A DNA stretch of 64,000 nt from Staphylococcus borealis (GCF_001224225.1 NZ_CUEE01000002.1:124001-188000); one strand, 5' to 3'; positions 29,490 through 42,632 are shown, numbered from the stretch's first letter. Numbers and translations: made by a program. Notes: generated by a model from the letters alone, not told the origin.

Positions 29490-29933
29490 TTATTTAGGAG
29501 ACCAAACAAGTACATCGTGGCCTTCAGGATTTTTGGCATGAACATCCTCAAAATCTTGATTGATTAAAAAGTTTTTAGAATTTTGACGTGCAATCGCTTT
29601 GATAGGCATATTATAAGATTTGGCGTAATCAATGAGTGATTGGCCGTATCCTTTGTTTTGGTACTTCTCTAATACTTCCAATTTCCATAATAGTAAATAG
29701 TCGTCAAATTCTGGAAAATAAATTTCCTCAACATCACCTTTTTTTAACAACGCCATACGCGCAACAAGGTTTTCACCATGGAAAATGCCATAGAATGGTG
29801 AATCGGAACTAGCGTCTATCATTTGACCTTGTAGTTCTTCTACCATGTATAAATCTTTATTTCCAAACGCTCTAAAAGCTTCAAATAACTCGTCTGTTTT
29901 ATAATTTATTTCAAGATGTTTAACTTCACTCAT
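29490..29933 (-). CDS. GNAT-family N-acetyltransferase
   Basis: 147 residues. The acetyl-CoA binding loop is in VLEKYQNKGYGQSLIDYAKS (the QxxGxG/A-like element), preceded by the beta strands EEIYFPEFDDYLLLWKLEV. The substrate is unknown. The start is the ATG complementary to 29931-29933, with GGGGG in the ribosome site; the longer reading to 29993 adds 20 residues without a site. A homologue sits at this place, next to bshC, in S. aureus. Confidence 0.83.
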   Translation of the reverse strand: MSEVKHLEINYKTDELFEAFRAFGNKDLYMVEELQGQMIDASSDSPFYGIFHGENLVARMALLKKGDVEEIYFPEFDDYLLLWKLEVLEKYQNKGYGQSLIDYAKSYNMPIKAIARQNSKNFLINQDFEDVHAKNPEGHDVLVWSPK

Positions 29934-30122
29934 TTTCGTTATCCCCCTTATTTCTTTTGTTTTATTATAACTTAAATAATATGTAAATTTCATTCAATTA
30001 TATTTACCTTAGCAAAGGCATCTTTTACAATACTATTTATAATTTTTTAAGCCGTAAAATTGTCATATAGTGCTATAATCTTTATACTATATGAGTAATA
30101 GCTATGTTGAAGGAGTATGGAT

Positions 30123-31736
30123 ATGGACTGTCGAGTAACTCAGTTTAAAGAAAAAGATTTATTTATTTCAAAATTAAAAGAAAGTGACAAGCGATTATTA
30201 GCGTTTTATCAGTATGATCCTGTTGCATCATCTAGCTTCACTGCTAGAATGGAACGTCCAAATAATGGTAGAGAACAACAATTAGCACAAATCATTAAAG
30301 ACCATATGGCAGATTTAAAATTAACGACTTCTCAACTAGAGCACATAGAGGCGCTTGGACAAGGTGCAAAAGTAGTCATCGGTGGTCAACAAGCCGGTCT
30401 ATTTGGAGGACCTTTATATACGTTCCACAAAATACTTTCAATTGTTACGTTAAGTAATCAACTAACTAAAGCATACGGTGAAACGGTTGTACCAGTATTT
30501 TGGATTGCTGGGGAAGATCATGATTTTGATGAAGTCAATCATACGTATGCATATAATGCCAATGAGGCACAATTAAAGAAAGTTAAATATCATACAATGA
30601 CACCACCAGAAACTAATGTTTCAAGATATACACCTGATAAAGAAGCGCTACTTAATGCATTAAATCTTTTCTTCAAAGAATTAAAAGAAACTAAGCATTC
30701 TAAACCTTTATATAACTTATGTGTGGATATTATTAATACGTTTGATACATGGACAGATATCTTTAAAGCTTTATTACATGAAGTCTTTAAAGATTACGGT
30801 TTGTTACTCATTGATGCACAAAATAATAACCTAAGACAACTGGAGAAACCATTATTAAAAGAAATTGTAAATCAACACACTAAAATTGATCAGGCATTTA
30901 GACAAACACAAGAACAAACTATTGAGGCTGGGTTAACACAAATGATTCAGACTGACACGAATGTTCATTTATTCCTTCATGAAGATGGGATGCGACAATT
31001 AATAACAAGAGATGGTGACCATTTTAAATTAAGTAAGTCAGAGAACACTTTCTCAGAAAAGGAACTCATGGAATTGATAGAAGCTGAGCCAGAGCGATTC
31101 TCAAACAACGTTGTCACAAGACCAGTCATGGAAGAATGGTTATTCAATACTGTAGCATTCATAGGTGGCCCAAGTGAGATTAAGTATTGGGCAGAATTAA
31201 ATGGTGTGTTCCAATTACTAGATGTTGAAATGCCTATTGTTTTACCACGTATGAAAATCACTTATATGATGGAAAGAACAGAAAAACTATTGAAACAATA
31301 CAATTTGAATGTTGAAAAAGTAATTCAAAATGGTATTGATGATGACAAAAATAAATTTGTACGAGAAAAAGCATCCAACACCTTCATTCAACAAGTAGAA
31401 GAATTGCAAGCCAAACATGACAATGTATATGAGCAATTATTAAATGAAGTTCAAGGGAACCAAGACAATTTAAATTTAGTTACTAAAAATAGAGACATTC
31501 ATAATAAACAATTTGATTATTTACTTAAGCGCTATTTATTAAATATTGAACGAGAAAATGATATTAGCATGAGACAATTTAGAGAATTGGATTTCATATT
31601 ACATCCTCACCACGGACTGCAAGAAAGAATTTGGAATCCACTCCAAATTATGAATGATTTTGGGATTGATGTGTTCAGTCCCTCCACTTATCCACCACTT
31701 GAATACACATTTGATCAAATTATTGTAAAACCTTAA
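30123..31736 (+). CDS. bshC: Bacillithiol synthase BshC (cysteine-adding enzyme)
   Basis: 537 residues, the S. aureus length. Family landmarks are [34 protein letters not shown], the central [42 protein letters not shown], and a C-terminal coiled coil ending [16 protein letters not shown]. It adds cysteine to GlcN-malate in the last step of bacillithiol synthesis. I use the ATG at 30123 (AGGAG at 30111, 7-base spacing), not 30117, which is only one base away. Its overall sequence is clearly diverged from S. aureus BshC. A terminator separates it from mraZ. Confidence 0.95.
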   Translation: MDCRVTQFKEKDLFISKLKESDKRLLAFYQYDPVASSSFTARMERPNNGREQQLAQIIKDHMADLKLTTSQLEHIEALGQGAKVVIGGQQAGLFGGPLYTFHKILSIVTLSNQLTKAYGETVVPVFWIAGEDHDFDEVNHTYAYNANEAQLKKVKYHTMTPPETNVSRYTPDKEALLNALNLFFKELKETKHSKPLYNLCVDIINTFDTWTDIFKALLHEVFKDYGLLLIDAQNNNLRQLEKPLLKEIVNQHTKIDQAFRQTQEQTIEAGLTQMIQTDTNVHLFLHEDGMRQLITRDGDHFKLSKSENTFSEKELMELIEAEPERFSNNVVTRPVMEEWLFNTVAFIGGPSEIKYWAELNGVFQLLDVEMPIVLPRMKITYMMERTEKLLKQYNLNVEKVIQNGIDDDKNKFVREKASNTFIQQVEELQAKHDNVYEQLLNEVQGNQDNLNLVTKNRDIHNKQFDYLLKRYLLNIERENDISMRQFRELDFILHPHHGLQERIWNPLQIMNDFGIDVFSPSTYPPLEYTFDQIIVKP

Positions 31737-31751
31737 TAAATCAGGCATTAG

Positions 31752-31787
31752 CCCTATTTTATCGGAATGATAAAATAGGGTTTTTTT
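31752..31787 (+). terminator. Terminator after bshC
   Basis: CCCTATTTTATC pairs perfectly with GATAAAATAGGG around GGAAT and is followed by seven T. Confidence 0.93.
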
Positions 31788-31825
31788 GTATAGAAAAAAG
31801 AATTTTAAGATATTTTACAGAATTA

Positions 31826-31849
31826 GTGGAGGATAGTGGGGATATGTGG
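31826..31849 (+). promoter_or_regulatory. MraZ box (autoregulatory operator of the dcw cluster)
   Basis: GTGG occurs at 31826, 31836 and 31846, an exact 10-base period, 30 bases before mraZ. MraZ is known to bind tandem short G-rich repeats with this period upstream of its own gene in E. coli and Mollicutes. Confidence 0.65.
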
Positions 31850-31878
31850 TAAATTATAAATAAGGTGAGGTGATAATA

Positions 31879-32310
31879 ATGTTCATGGGAGAATACGAAC
31901 ATCAACTTGATGCTAAAGGACGTATGATAATTCCATCTAAGTTTAGATATGACTTAAACGAACGTTTTATTATCACACGAGGCCTTGATAAATGTTTATT
32001 CGGTTACACACTTGAAGAATGGCAACAAATAGAAGATAAAATGAAAACCTTACCTATGACAAAAAAAGACGCACGTAAGTTTATGCGTATGTTCTTCTCA
32101 GGTGCGATTGAAGTGGAATTGGATAAGCAAGGGCGTATTAATATTCCTCAAAATTTAAGGAAATACGCTAATTTAACAAAAGAATGTACAGTAATAGGCG
32201 TCTCAAATCGAATTGAAATTTGGGATAGAGAAATTTGGAAAGATTTTTATGATGAATCTGAAGAAAGTTTCGAAGATATTGCTGAAGATTTAATAGATTT
32301 TGATTTTTAA
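31879..32310 (+). CDS. mraZ: Transcriptional regulator MraZ
   Basis: 143 residues with two SpoVT-AbrB-like halves; DxxGR motifs are in [15 protein letters not shown] (about 9-23) and [17 protein letters not shown] (about 82-98). It forms ring oligomers and represses the dcw operon that it heads. The ATG at 31879 is chosen because the GTG at 31870 lies inside the GGTGAGGTG ribosome site. It is followed by rsmH after 14 bases. Confidence 0.96.
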   Translation: MFMGEYEHQLDAKGRMIIPSKFRYDLNERFIITRGLDKCLFGYTLEEWQQIEDKMKTLPMTKKDARKFMRMFFSGAIEVELDKQGRINIPQNLRKYANLTKECTVIGVSNRIEIWDREIWKDFYDESEESFEDIAEDLIDFDF

Positions 32311-32324
32311 TGGAGGAATAAGTC

Positions 32325-33260
32325 GTGTTTCATCATATTAGCGTCATGCTCAACGAAACAATAGATTATCTAGACATCAAGGAAGATGGTATTTATGTAG
32401 ACTGTACGCTTGGTGGCGCGGGTCATGCTCTCTATTTATTAAATCAATTAAACGATGACGGTAGATTAATTGCGATTGATCAAGACACAACAGCATTAGA
32501 TAATGCTAAAGAAGTATTGAAAGATCATCTACACAAAGTCACGTTCGTACATAGTAATTTTAGAGAATTGACTGACATTTTAAAAAATTTGAACATTGAA
32601 AAGGTAGACGGAATTTATTATGACTTAGGCGTTTCGAGTCCACAATTAGATGTTCCAGAGCGAGGATTTAGTTACCATCATGATGCCAAACTGGATATGA
32701 GAATGGACCAAACGCAGCAACTTAGCGCATATGAAGTAGTCAATCAATGGCCATATGAAGCGCTTGTTAAGATTTTTTATCGTTATGGAGAAGAAAAATT
32801 TTCTAAACAAATAGCGAGACGAATCGAAGCACATCGTGAACATCAGCCTATCGAAACTACATTAGAGCTAGTTGACATCATTAAAGAAGGCATTCCTGCT
32901 AAAGCTCGAAGAAAAGGTGGTCATCCTGCAAAACGTGTATTTCAAGCTATACGTATAGCAGTCAATGATGAGTTATCTGCATTCGAGGATTCAATTGAAC
33001 AAGCGATTGAGCTTGTGAAAGTTGGAGGCAGAATTTCAGTAATCACTTTCCACTCTTTAGAAGACAGATTATGTAAGCAAATGTTCCAAGAGTATGAAAA
33101 GGGTCCTGAAGTGCCACGAGGGTTACCAATTATTCCTGAAGCTTACATACCTAAACTTAAAAGAGTAAATCGTAAACCAATAACGGCAACTGACACAGAT
33201 TTGGATGAAAATAACAGAGCGCGCAGTGCAAAATTACGTGTTGCAGAAATTTTAAAATAA
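32325..33260 (+). CDS. rsmH: 16S rRNA (cytosine-1402-N4)-methyltransferase
   Basis: 311 residues. SAM-binding motif [15 protein letters not shown] near residue 28; [31 protein letters not shown]; late motif [16 protein letters not shown]. It methylates N4 of C1402 in the decoding centre. The start is GTG, 7 bases after GGAGG. Also called mraW. Confidence 0.96.
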   Translation: MFHHISVMLNETIDYLDIKEDGIYVDCTLGGAGHALYLLNQLNDDGRLIAIDQDTTALDNAKEVLKDHLHKVTFVHSNFRELTDILKNLNIEKVDGIYYDLGVSSPQLDVPERGFSYHHDAKLDMRMDQTQQLSAYEVVNQWPYEALVKIFYRYGEEKFSKQIARRIEAHREHQPIETTLELVDIIKEGIPAKARRKGGHPAKRVFQAIRIAVNDELSAFEDSIEQAIELVKVGGRISVITFHSLEDRLCKQMFQEYEKGPEVPRGLPIIPEAYIPKLKRVNRKPITATDTDLDENNRARSAKLRVAEILK

Positions 33261-33273
33261 GGAGTAATTGACG

Positions 33274-33675
33274 ATGGCTGTAGAAGAAATATATGAACCA
33301 TATGAAGACGTTCAGCACAATAGTATACCGAAACAACAACCTCAACCAAAACCACAAACACGAACTGTCACAAAAAAGGTTGTAGTTCAACTCACAAGGT
33401 TTGAGAAATACTTATACATAACACTTGTTACTGCAATTGCAGTTATTGCTATCTATATGCTATCTTTAAAAATGGATGCGTATGATACTAATGGAAAAAT
33501 TGCAGATTTAGATTCTAAAATTGAACAACAATCAAGTGAAAATAGCGCGATTCAATCTGAAATAAAGAAAAGTTCTTCTTACCAACGCATTTACGACAAG
33601 GCTAAAGCACAAGGTATGAGCCTAAATAACGACAATGTAAAGGTAGTGCGTACAAATGGCGAAGCGAAAAATTAA
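33274..33675 (+). CDS. ftsL: Cell division protein FtsL
   Basis: 133 residues: an N-terminal cytoplasmic part rich in Pro and Gln (to about 38), one membrane helix (about 46-66, YITLVTAIAVIAIYML), then an extracytoplasmic coiled coil (KIADLDSKIEQQSSENSAIQ). It forms the FtsL-DivIC-DivIB complex of the septal machine. The ATG at 33274 follows AAGGAG by 9 bases; 33268 (TTG) is too close. It overlaps pbpA by 20 bases in another frame. Confidence 0.92.
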   Translation: MAVEEIYEPYEDVQHNSIPKQQPQPKPQTRTVTKKVVVQLTRFEKYLYITLVTAIAVIAIYMLSLKMDAYDTNGKIADLDSKIEQQSSENSAIQSEIKKSSSYQRIYDKAKAQGMSLNNDNVKVVRTNGEAKN

Positions 33676-35974
33676 AATTAGAAAAAATAAATTAGGAGCA
33701 GTCCTCCTTGTTGGTATATTCGGACTGCTCTTTTTTATATTGGTTTTAAGATATGCGTACATAATGATTACAGGTCATTCAGATGGACAGGATTTAGTTA
33801 TGCGAGCAAATGAAAAGTATCTTGTTCAAACCAATGAACAGGCGGAACGAGGTAAGATCTACGATAGAAACGGTAAAATTCTCGCAGAAGATGTAGAAAG
33901 ATACAAAGTTGTGGCTGTTGTTGATAAAAGTGCAGGTAAAAGTGGTGATAAACCACGCTATGTTGAAGATAAGAAAAAAACTGCTAAAGCATTATCTAAA
34001 ATTATAGATATGAAACCTGAAGAAATTGAAAAAAGGCTTAATCAGAAAAAAGCATTCCAAGTAGAATTTGGGCAAAAAGGAACCAATTTAACGTATCAAG
34101 ATAAACAAAAACTCGAAAAAATGGATTTACCTGGCATCACATTATATCCAGAAACTGAACGATTTTATCCAAATGGTAATTTCGCGTCTCATTTAATTGG
34201 GATGGCTCAGAAAAATCCGGATACAGGCGAATTAAAAGGTGCACTTGGTGTAGAAAAAATCTTTGACAGTTATTTAAGTGGTACTAAAGGTGCGTTGTCG
34301 TATATTCAAGATATTTGGGGATATATAGCTCCAAATACTAAAAATGAAAAATCACCTAAACGTGGCGACGATGTTCATTTAACGATTGACTCTAATATTC
34401 AAGTGTTCGTAGAGGAAGCACTGGATGATATGGTTAAGCGATATCAACCAAAAGATTTATTTGCTGTTGTGATGGATGCACAAACGGGTGAGATTTTAGC
34501 TTTTAGTCAACGACCTACGTTTAATCCAGAAACTGGCGAAAACTTTGGGAAAAAATGGGCGAACGACTTATATCAAAATACGTATGAACCTGGTTCAACG
34601 TTTAAATCATTCGGTTTAGCAGCAGCTATACAAGAAGGTAAGTTTGATCCTGATAAGAAATATGAGTCTGGACACCGTGATATTATGGGGTCTCGAATTT
34701 CTGACTGGAATAGAACTGGTTGGGGAGAAATCCCAATGTCTCTTGGATTCACTTACTCTTCAAATACATTGATGATGCATTTACAAGACCTTGTAGGTGC
34801 TGACAAAATGAAATCTTGGTATGAACGATTTGGCTTTGGTAAAAAAACAGGCGGTCTATTTGATGGTGAAGCTGAAGGTCATATTGCCTGGTCAAATGAA
34901 TTACAACAAAAAACATCAGCATTTGGACAATCTACAACTGTAACGCCAGTACAAATGATTCAGGCACAATCTGCTTTCTTTAATGATGGCAATATGTTGA
35001 AACCTTGGTTTGTTGAAAGTATTAACAATCCAGTTTCTAAGAAAACATTCTATCAAGGCAAAAAAGAATTTGCGGGCAAACCCATCACTGCTTCAACTGC
35101 AAGTAAAGTAGAAACTGAACTAGATAAAGTAGTTAATAGTAAGAAAAGTCATGCGATGAACTATAGAGTAGACGGCTATGATATTGAAGGTAAAACTGGT
35201 ACCGCCCAAGTAGCAGATGAAAAAGGCGGCGGTTATGTTAAAGGTGAGAACCCTTACTTTGTAAGTTTCATAGGCGACGCACCTAAGAAAAATCCTAAGG
35301 TTATCGTTTATGCTGGAATGAGCTTAGCTCAGAAAAACGACCAAGAAGCCTATGAAATGGGTGTAAGTAAAGCATTTAAACCAATCATGGAAAATACACT
35401 TAAATATTTAAATGTAGGTTCTAAAACAGATGAAACAAAATCAGCACAATATTCAAAAGTTCCGAATGTATCAGGACAGTCTACAGATAAAGCGAAAGAA
35501 AGTCTGCAATCTGAAGATTTACAAGCAGTAGTTATTGGTAATGGAGATAATGTTAAATCGCAATCGATTAAACCAAACAAAAAACTATTGCCTAACAGTA
35601 AAGTGCTTTTATTAACTGATGGTGATATCACAATGCCAAATATGAAGAGTTGGACAAAAGATGATGTGCTTGCCTTCCAAGAATTAACGGGCATTAACGT
35701 TACAACAAAAGGTAGTGGTTACGTCACAAAACAATCGGTTACGAGTGGAACAACATTAAAAGATAATAGTAAAGTTGAAATTGAATTATCTACTGAAGAC
35801 CCTGATGACACGTCGACGAATGCTAGTGCTAATGATTCAACATCAAATGATGCTTCTAATAAAGAACAATCAAGTGATGATTCGTCAGATAAAGACAAAT
35901 CAAATTCGTCTTCTGACACTAGTGGGGAAGACAACAAAGAAGATTCATCTCGTTCATCTGGCCAAGACGAGTAG
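33656..35974 (+). CDS. pbpA: Penicillin-binding protein 1 (division transpeptidase)
   Basis: 772 residues: short basic tail, membrane anchor (about 13-35), dimerisation domain, transpeptidase domain with Ser314 in GSTFKS, the SSN motif in YSSNTLMM and KTGTAQ. Two PASTA domains follow (about 600-665 and 665-725), and the protein ends in a Ser/Asp/Asn-rich tail about 45 residues long, longer than I recall for S. aureus PBP1 (744 residues). It cross-links septal peptidoglycan with FtsW. Confidence 0.96.
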   Translation: MAKRKIKIRKNKLGAVLLVGIFGLLFFILVLRYAYIMITGHSDGQDLVMRANEKYLVQTNEQAERGKIYDRNGKILAEDVERYKVVAVVDKSAGKSGDKPRYVEDKKKTAKALSKIIDMKPEEIEKRLNQKKAFQVEFGQKGTNLTYQDKQKLEKMDLPGITLYPETERFYPNGNFASHLIGMAQKNPDTGELKGALGVEKIFDSYLSGTKGALSYIQDIWGYIAPNTKNEKSPKRGDDVHLTIDSNIQVFVEEALDDMVKRYQPKDLFAVVMDAQTGEILAFSQRPTFNPETGENFGKKWANDLYQNTYEPGSTFKSFGLAAAIQEGKFDPDKKYESGHRDIMGSRISDWNRTGWGEIPMSLGFTYSSNTLMMHLQDLVGADKMKSWYERFGFGKKTGGLFDGEAEGHIAWSNELQQKTSAFGQSTTVTPVQMIQAQSAFFNDGNMLKPWFVESINNPVSKKTFYQGKKEFAGKPITASTASKVETELDKVVNSKKSHAMNYRVDGYDIEGKTGTAQVADEKGGGYVKGENPYFVSFIGDAPKKNPKVIVYAGMSLAQKNDQEAYEMGVSKAFKPIMENTLKYLNVGSKTDETKSAQYSKVPNVSGQSTDKAKESLQSEDLQAVVIGNGDNVKSQSIKPNKKLLPNSKVLLLTDGDITMPNMKSWTKDDVLAFQELTGINVTTKGSGYVTKQSVTSGTTLKDNSKVEIELSTEDPDDTSTNASANDSTSNDASNKEQSSDDSSDKDKSNSSSDTSGEDNKEDSSRSSGQDE

Positions 35975-36217
35975 TCCAGTACGACACACGATGCTAATGA
36001 GTAATCAGATCTTGTCTTGAAAAGGTAGATGATGAGGTACAGGTATTGGATGAACACTGATGTTTTTATAAATTACATATCATCAAAGTGTTTCATTCAA
36101 TACTGTACTCATATTTAAATGAATTTACTTACAAATATTGATAAAATAAATAAGATATTATAACGAAGTTAACTCAGAGTACAACGTTTAAAAATTAAAT
36201 ATATAAAGGAGACCATT

Positions 36218-37183
36218 ATGCTTTTTATACTCGCGTTTATCGCACTACTAATTACTTTTATTTTAGTACCAATATTAATCCCGACACTTAAGCGAATGAA
36301 ATTTGGACAAAGTATTCGTGAAGAAGGTCCGCAAAGTCACATGAAGAAGACAGGAACACCTACAATGGGTGGTTTGACTTTTTTAATTAGTATTATCATT
36401 ACATCAATTATTGCAATTTTCTTTGTAGATAATTCAAATCCAATCATATTATTATTATTTGTAACAATTGGTTTTGGTTTGATTGGCTTTATCGATGATT
36501 ACATCATCGTAGTTAAGAAAAACAATCAAGGTTTAACAAGCAAACAGAAATTTTTAGCACAAATCGCTATTGCAATAGTATTCTTCGTACTTAGTGACGT
36601 ATTTCATCTTATAGCGTTTTCAACTGATTTAAATATACCTTTTACAAATATTAGCATTCCATTATCATTTGCTTATGTTATTTTTATCGTATTTTGGCAA
36701 GTTGGATTCTCAAATGCTGTGAATTTAACAGATGGTTTAGATGGCTTAGCAACAGGACTATCAATCATTGGCTTTACAATGTATGCCATTATGAGCTTTG
36801 TTTTAGATTCACCAGCAATTGGTGCATTTTGTATCATAATGATTTTTGCTTTATTAGGATTTCTTCCATATAACCTTAATCCTGCAAAAGTATTTATGGG
36901 TGATACAGGTAGTTTAGCTTTGGGTGGTATTTTTGCTACAATCTCAATTATGTTAAATCAAGAATTATCATTATTACTAGTTGGATTAGTATTTGTAATC
37001 GAAACAGCTTCAGTTATGTTACAAGTTGCTTCTTACAAACTTACAAAAAAACGTATCTTTAAAATGAGCCCAATCCATCATCACTTTGAATTAAGTGGTT
37101 GGGGAGAATGGAAAGTTGTAACAGTATTTTGGACAGTTGGTTTAATTTCAGGATTAATCGGATTATGGATAGGAGTGCATTAG
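36218..37183 (+). CDS. mraY: Phospho-N-acetylmuramoyl-pentapeptide-transferase
   Basis: 321 residues with ten membrane helices. Signature motifs are GTPTMGGL near residue 46, [10 protein letters not shown] near 90, [12 protein letters not shown] near 170 and [13 protein letters not shown] near 285. It transfers the muramyl-pentapeptide to undecaprenyl phosphate, giving lipid I. The 243-base gap after pbpA contains no gene. It is followed after one base by murD. Confidence 0.97.
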   Translation: MLFILAFIALLITFILVPILIPTLKRMKFGQSIREEGPQSHMKKTGTPTMGGLTFLISIIITSIIAIFFVDNSNPIILLLFVTIGFGLIGFIDDYIIVVKKNNQGLTSKQKFLAQIAIAIVFFVLSDVFHLIAFSTDLNIPFTNISIPLSFAYVIFIVFWQVGFSNAVNLTDGLDGLATGLSIIGFTMYAIMSFVLDSPAIGAFCIIMIFALLGFLPYNLNPAKVFMGDTGSLALGGIFATISIMLNQELSLLLVGLVFVIETASVMLQVASYKLTKKRIFKMSPIHHHFELSGWGEWKVVTVFWTVGLISGLIGLWIGVH

Positions 37184-37184
37184 C

Positions 37185-38534
37185 ATGCTCGATTATAAAG
37201 GATTAGAAAATAAAGATGTCCTTGTGGTAGGATTAGCAAAAAGCGGATATGAAGCGGCTAAGTTACTAATTAAACTAGGTGCAAATGTAACAGTCAATGA
37301 TGGCAAAGATTTATCTCAAGATCCACATGCCAAGGATTTAGAAGCATTAGGTGTTAAAATTGTTGATGGTGGGCATCCTTTATCGTTACTTGATAATAAT
37401 CCTATTATTGTCAAGAACCCTGGTATCCCATACACTGTTTCTATTATTAAAGAGGCTTATCAACGTCATTTAAAGATTTTAACTGAGGTCGAATTAAGCT
37501 ATTTAATATCTGAAGCACCTATTATTGCGGTTACTGGTACCAATGGTAAAACAACTACCACTTCTTTAATAGGGGATATGTTCAAGAAAAGTAGATTGAC
37601 TGGTCGTTTATCTGGAAATATAGGTTATGTGGCATCTAAAGTAGCACAAGAAACGTCACCAGATGAATTTCTCATAACTGAATTGTCATCTTTTCAATTA
37701 TTAGGTGTAGAACAATATCGTCCGCATATTGCAATTATTACAAACATATATTCAGCGCATCTTGATTATCACGAAACGCTTGAAAATTATCAAAATGCTA
37801 AGAAACAAATCTATAAAAATCAAACTGAAGATGATTATTTAATATGTAATTATCATCAAAGACAATTAATTGAGTCAGAGAATTTAAAAGCTAAGACACT
37901 GTACTTCTCTACACATCAGGAAGTTGACGGTATTTACATTAAAGATGGCTTTATTATCTATAAGGGCATAAGAATCATCAATATAGATGATTTAGTTCTA
38001 CCAGGTGAGCACAATTTAGAGAATATTCTCGCTGCAGTATTGGCCTCTATTCTAGCTGGTGTCCCAATAAAGGCCATCGTTGATAGTTTAACGACATTCT
38101 CCGGTATAGATCATAGATTGCAATATATTGGCGCTAATCGCACGAATAAATATTATAATGATTCTAAAGCTACGAATACATTAGCAACACAGTTTGCATT
38201 AAATTCCTTTAAACAACCTATAGTATGGTTATGTGGTGGTTTAGATCGTGGGAATGAATTTGATGAATTAATCCCTTATATGAAAAATGTTCGTGTTATG
38301 GTTGTTTTTGGTCAAACGCAAGAAAAATTTGCTAAACTTGGCAATAGTCAAGGCAAAATCGTCGTCAAAGCTACAGATATTGAAGATGCAGTCAAAAAAG
38401 TACAAGATGTAGTTGAACCGAATGATGTTGTCTTATTATCTCCAGCTTGTGCAAGTTGGGATCAATATAATACATTTGAAGAACGTGGAGAAAGATTTAT
38501 AGAGAGCTTCCGTGCCCACTTACCATCTTATTAA
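37185..38534 (+). CDS. murD: UDP-N-acetylmuramoylalanine--D-glutamate ligase
   Basis: 449 residues. Rossmann-like N-terminal domain ([17 protein letters not shown]), central Mur ligase ATP site [15 protein letters not shown] near residue 115, and [17 protein letters not shown] and YYNDSKATN. It adds D-glutamate, supplied by MurI encoded in this window, to UDP-MurNAc-Ala. Confidence 0.97.
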   Translation: MLDYKGLENKDVLVVGLAKSGYEAAKLLIKLGANVTVNDGKDLSQDPHAKDLEALGVKIVDGGHPLSLLDNNPIIVKNPGIPYTVSIIKEAYQRHLKILTEVELSYLISEAPIIAVTGTNGKTTTTSLIGDMFKKSRLTGRLSGNIGYVASKVAQETSPDEFLITELSSFQLLGVEQYRPHIAIITNIYSAHLDYHETLENYQNAKKQIYKNQTEDDYLICNYHQRQLIESENLKAKTLYFSTHQEVDGIYIKDGFIIYKGIRIINIDDLVLPGEHNLENILAAVLASILAGVPIKAIVDSLTTFSGIDHRLQYIGANRTNKYYNDSKATNTLATQFALNSFKQPIVWLCGGLDRGNEFDELIPYMKNVRVMVVFGQTQEKFAKLGNSQGKIVVKATDIEDAVKKVQDVVEPNDVVLLSPACASWDQYNTFEERGERFIESFRAHLPSY

Positions 38535-38549
38535 AGGTTGTGAAATCAA

Positions 38550-39881
38550 GTGAAAGATAAACGACGTAAACATAATAAGGTGAGCTCGATTCAAAGTCTT
38601 ATCGAAAAGAGAAATCGAGAACTAAATAATGAAGACCACCTTTCAAATCATGTAAATAATAATAACTTACCCACTGATGATGACCAATTGTACAAAATAA
38701 AAAAGCAAACCGATGAATCAAATCAAGAACAAGAAAATGAGAACAATTCAGAAGACAAACAGAAAACGGAAAGCCAAATCAAGGACTCTGAATCATTAGA
38801 ACAAAATGCATTTAGTGATCCATCGCATAAAAGCATAGAAAAAAAAGCAAAGAATGATCATCGTCATGATAGTGAAAAACTAGAAAAAAGGCGTACGCTT
38901 TCTACTCAGTCAGAAAAACCTACGTACAAATTTACAGTCAAAGATAGGTTGAAAGAATTTAACGATAATCGTAAGAGACGAAAGCGTGAAAAGGATGCTC
39001 GATTCGATCATTTATCACCTCAAGAAAGAAAAGAACAACTAAGAATTCAGCGAAGGAAACGTCAAAAAAGAGTTCAGTATATTATCCTAACCGTTTTAAT
39101 ACTGTTAATTATCTTATTTTTACTTTATATGTTTACACCACTAAGTAGAATTTCAAATATTAAAATTAGTGGAAATAACAACGTAACCGATAGTCAAGTT
39201 AAAAAAGCTTTAGATGTTAAAGACAATTCAAGAATGTATACGTATAGTAAACGTAAAGGGATTCAAAATCTGAAGAAAAACGATTTAATCAAAGACGTTA
39301 AAATTAAAAAACAATTACCTAATACATTGAAAGTACAAATAACTGAAAATCAAGTTGTGGGTGTTGTCAAAGAGAAAAATAAATACGTGCCAATCATTGA
39401 AGGCAACGAAGAATTGAAAAATTTTGATGGTAATATTGCCGGCAGCGGTCCAATTATAGATGGATTTAAAGGTAAAGAAAAAGATAACATGATTAAAGCG
39501 TTGTCCAAGATGTCTCCAGAAGTTAGAGATATGATTTCAGAAGTGAGTTACGCACCCAAACAAAATAGTCCTAATCGAATTCTTTTATATATGCAAGATG
39601 ATATGCAAGTAGTAGGTAATATCAAAACAATTGCTAATAAAATTAAATATTACCCTCAAATGTCTCAATCTTTAGCGAAAGATGATTCAGGAAATCTAAA
39701 AACACAAGGATATATAGATTTATCTGTAGGTGCATCATTTATCCCGTATAATGAAAATAGTAGCGGAGATTCTAAATCTGATCAAAATGTTCTTCAAAAA
39801 TCACAACAAGAAACAGATGCAAAAGATGAGTTACAAAGTGCTTTAAATAAAATTAACGAACAATCAGGTTCAAATAATTAA
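38550..39881 (+). CDS. divIB: Cell division protein DivIB (FtsQ family)
   Basis: 443 residues. A long, highly charged cytoplasmic N-terminus (about 1-172, Lys/Glu/Asn-rich), one membrane helix (about 175-195, ILTVLILLIILFLLYMF), a POTRA domain from ISNIKISGNNNVTDSQV, the beta domain and a Gln/Ser-rich C-terminal tail. The start is GTG. It belongs to the FtsL-DivIC-DivIB complex and binds peptidoglycan in S. aureus. Confidence 0.93.
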   Translation: MKDKRRKHNKVSSIQSLIEKRNRELNNEDHLSNHVNNNNLPTDDDQLYKIKKQTDESNQEQENENNSEDKQKTESQIKDSESLEQNAFSDPSHKSIEKKAKNDHRHDSEKLEKRRTLSTQSEKPTYKFTVKDRLKEFNDNRKRRKREKDARFDHLSPQERKEQLRIQRRKRQKRVQYIILTVLILLIILFLLYMFTPLSRISNIKISGNNNVTDSQVKKALDVKDNSRMYTYSKRKGIQNLKKNDLIKDVKIKKQLPNTLKVQITENQVVGVVKEKNKYVPIIEGNEELKNFDGNIAGSGPIIDGFKGKEKDNMIKALSKMSPEVRDMISEVSYAPKQNSPNRILLYMQDDMQVVGNIKTIANKIKYYPQMSQSLAKDDSGNLKTQGYIDLSVGASFIPYNENSSGDSKSDQNVLQKSQQETDAKDELQSALNKINEQSGSNN

Positions 39882-39963
39882 AAAATTTCGATATTAATAT
39901 GTGTTTATAGTTCACAAGCCTTTCGACGTATTGTAAACTAAACATAGTGTATTTTAATAGTAA

Positions 39964-41421
<1,458 letters not shown>

Positions 41422-41450
41422 TGGGCCATTAAGACTAGGAGGAAATATAA

Positions 41451-42632
41451 ATGTTAGAATTTGAACAAGGATTTAATCATTTAGCGACATTAAAAGTCAT
41501 CGGTGTAGGTGGTGGCGGTAACAACGCTGTTAACCGTATGATCGACCATGGTATGAATAATGTGGAATTTATTGCAATTAACACAGATGGACAAGCTTTA
41601 AACTTATCTAAAGCAGAATCTAAAATCCAAATTGGTGAGAAATTAACACGTGGACTTGGTGCAGGTGCTAACCCAGAAATTGGTAAAAAAGCAGCTGAAG
41701 AATCTCGTGAACAAATTGAAGATGCTATCCAAGGTGCAGATATGGTATTCGTAACTGCTGGTATGGGTGGCGGTACTGGTACAGGTGCTGCACCAGTAGT
41801 AGCTAAGATTGCTAAAGAAATGGGAGCATTAACTGTAGGTGTTGTAACGCGTCCATTCGGATTTGAAGGACGTAAACGTTCAACACAAGCAGCTGCTGGT
41901 GTTGAAGCTATGAAAGCAGCTGTAGATACATTAATCGTTATCCCTAACGACCGTTTATTAGACATCGTTGACAAATCAACACCTATGATGGAAGCATTTA
42001 AAGAAGCAGATAACGTATTACGCCAAGGTGTTCAAGGTATCTCTGACTTAATTGCTGTATCAGGTGAAGTAAACTTAGACTTTGCTGACGTTAAGACAAT
42101 CATGTCTAACCAAGGTTCAGCATTAATGGGTATTGGTGTATCTTCTGGTGAAAACAGAGCAGTTGAAGCAGCTAAAAAAGCTATTTCATCACCATTACTT
42201 GAAACTTCAATCGTTGGTGCTCAAGGTGTGTTAATGAACATCACTGGTGGAGAATCACTTTCATTATTCGAAGCGCAAGAAGCAGCTGACATCGTACAAG
42301 ATGCAGCAGATGAAGATGTGAATATGATCTTTGGTACAGTTATCAATCCTGAATTACAAGATGAAATCGTAGTTACTGTAATTGCAACAGGCTTTGAAGA
42401 TAAACCAACTTCACAAGGACGTAAAGCTTCAAGCACAGGTTTCGGATCAAGTGCAACTTCAGGTACGTCATCTCAAGCAAGTACACCTAGAGAAGAATCA
42501 TTCTCTCAAAGTTCATCAAGCACGCGTTCTTCTGAAAGCGTATCTGAAAGAAGTCATACTACTAAAGATGACGACATTCCTAGCTTCATCAGAAATAGAG
42601 AAGAAAGACGTTCTAGAAGAACTAGACGTTAA
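41451..42632 (+). CDS. ftsZ: Cell division protein FtsZ
   Basis: 393 residues. The tubulin-like GTPase core carries the signature [10 protein letters not shown] near residue 107 and the synergy-loop [12 protein letters not shown] variable Ser-rich linker (about 317-370) precedes the conserved C-terminal peptide [21 protein letters not shown]. It forms the Z ring. The linker sequence differs from that of S. aureus while the core is near identical. Confidence 0.98.
   Translation: MLEFEQGFNHLATLKVIGVGGGGNNAVNRMIDHGMNNVEFIAINTDGQALNLSKAESKIQIGEKLTRGLGAGANPEIGKKAAEESREQIEDAIQGADMVFVTAGMGGGTGTGAAPVVAKIAKEMGALTVGVVTRPFGFEGRKRSTQAAAGVEAMKAAVDTLIVIPNDRLLDIVDKSTPMMEAFKEADNVLRQGVQGISDLIAVSGEVNLDFADVKTIMSNQGSALMGIGVSSGENRAVEAAKKAISSPLLETSIVGAQGVLMNITGGESLSLFEAQEAADIVQDAADEDVNMIFGTVINPELQDEIVVTVIATGFEDKPTSQGRKASSTGFGSSATSGTSSQASTPREESFSQSSSSTRSSESVSERSHTTKDDDIPSFIRNREERRSRRTRR

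Noticed and set aside
35719..36057. 112-codon Ser/Leu-rich frame antisense to the pbpA tail
   Set aside because: Produced by the Ser/Asp-rich PBP1 tail read backward; no family features.
41477..41974. 165-codon open frame antisense to ftsZ
   Set aside because: It mirrors the strong codon bias of ftsZ, has no ribosome site and no recognisable protein; an antisense shadow.
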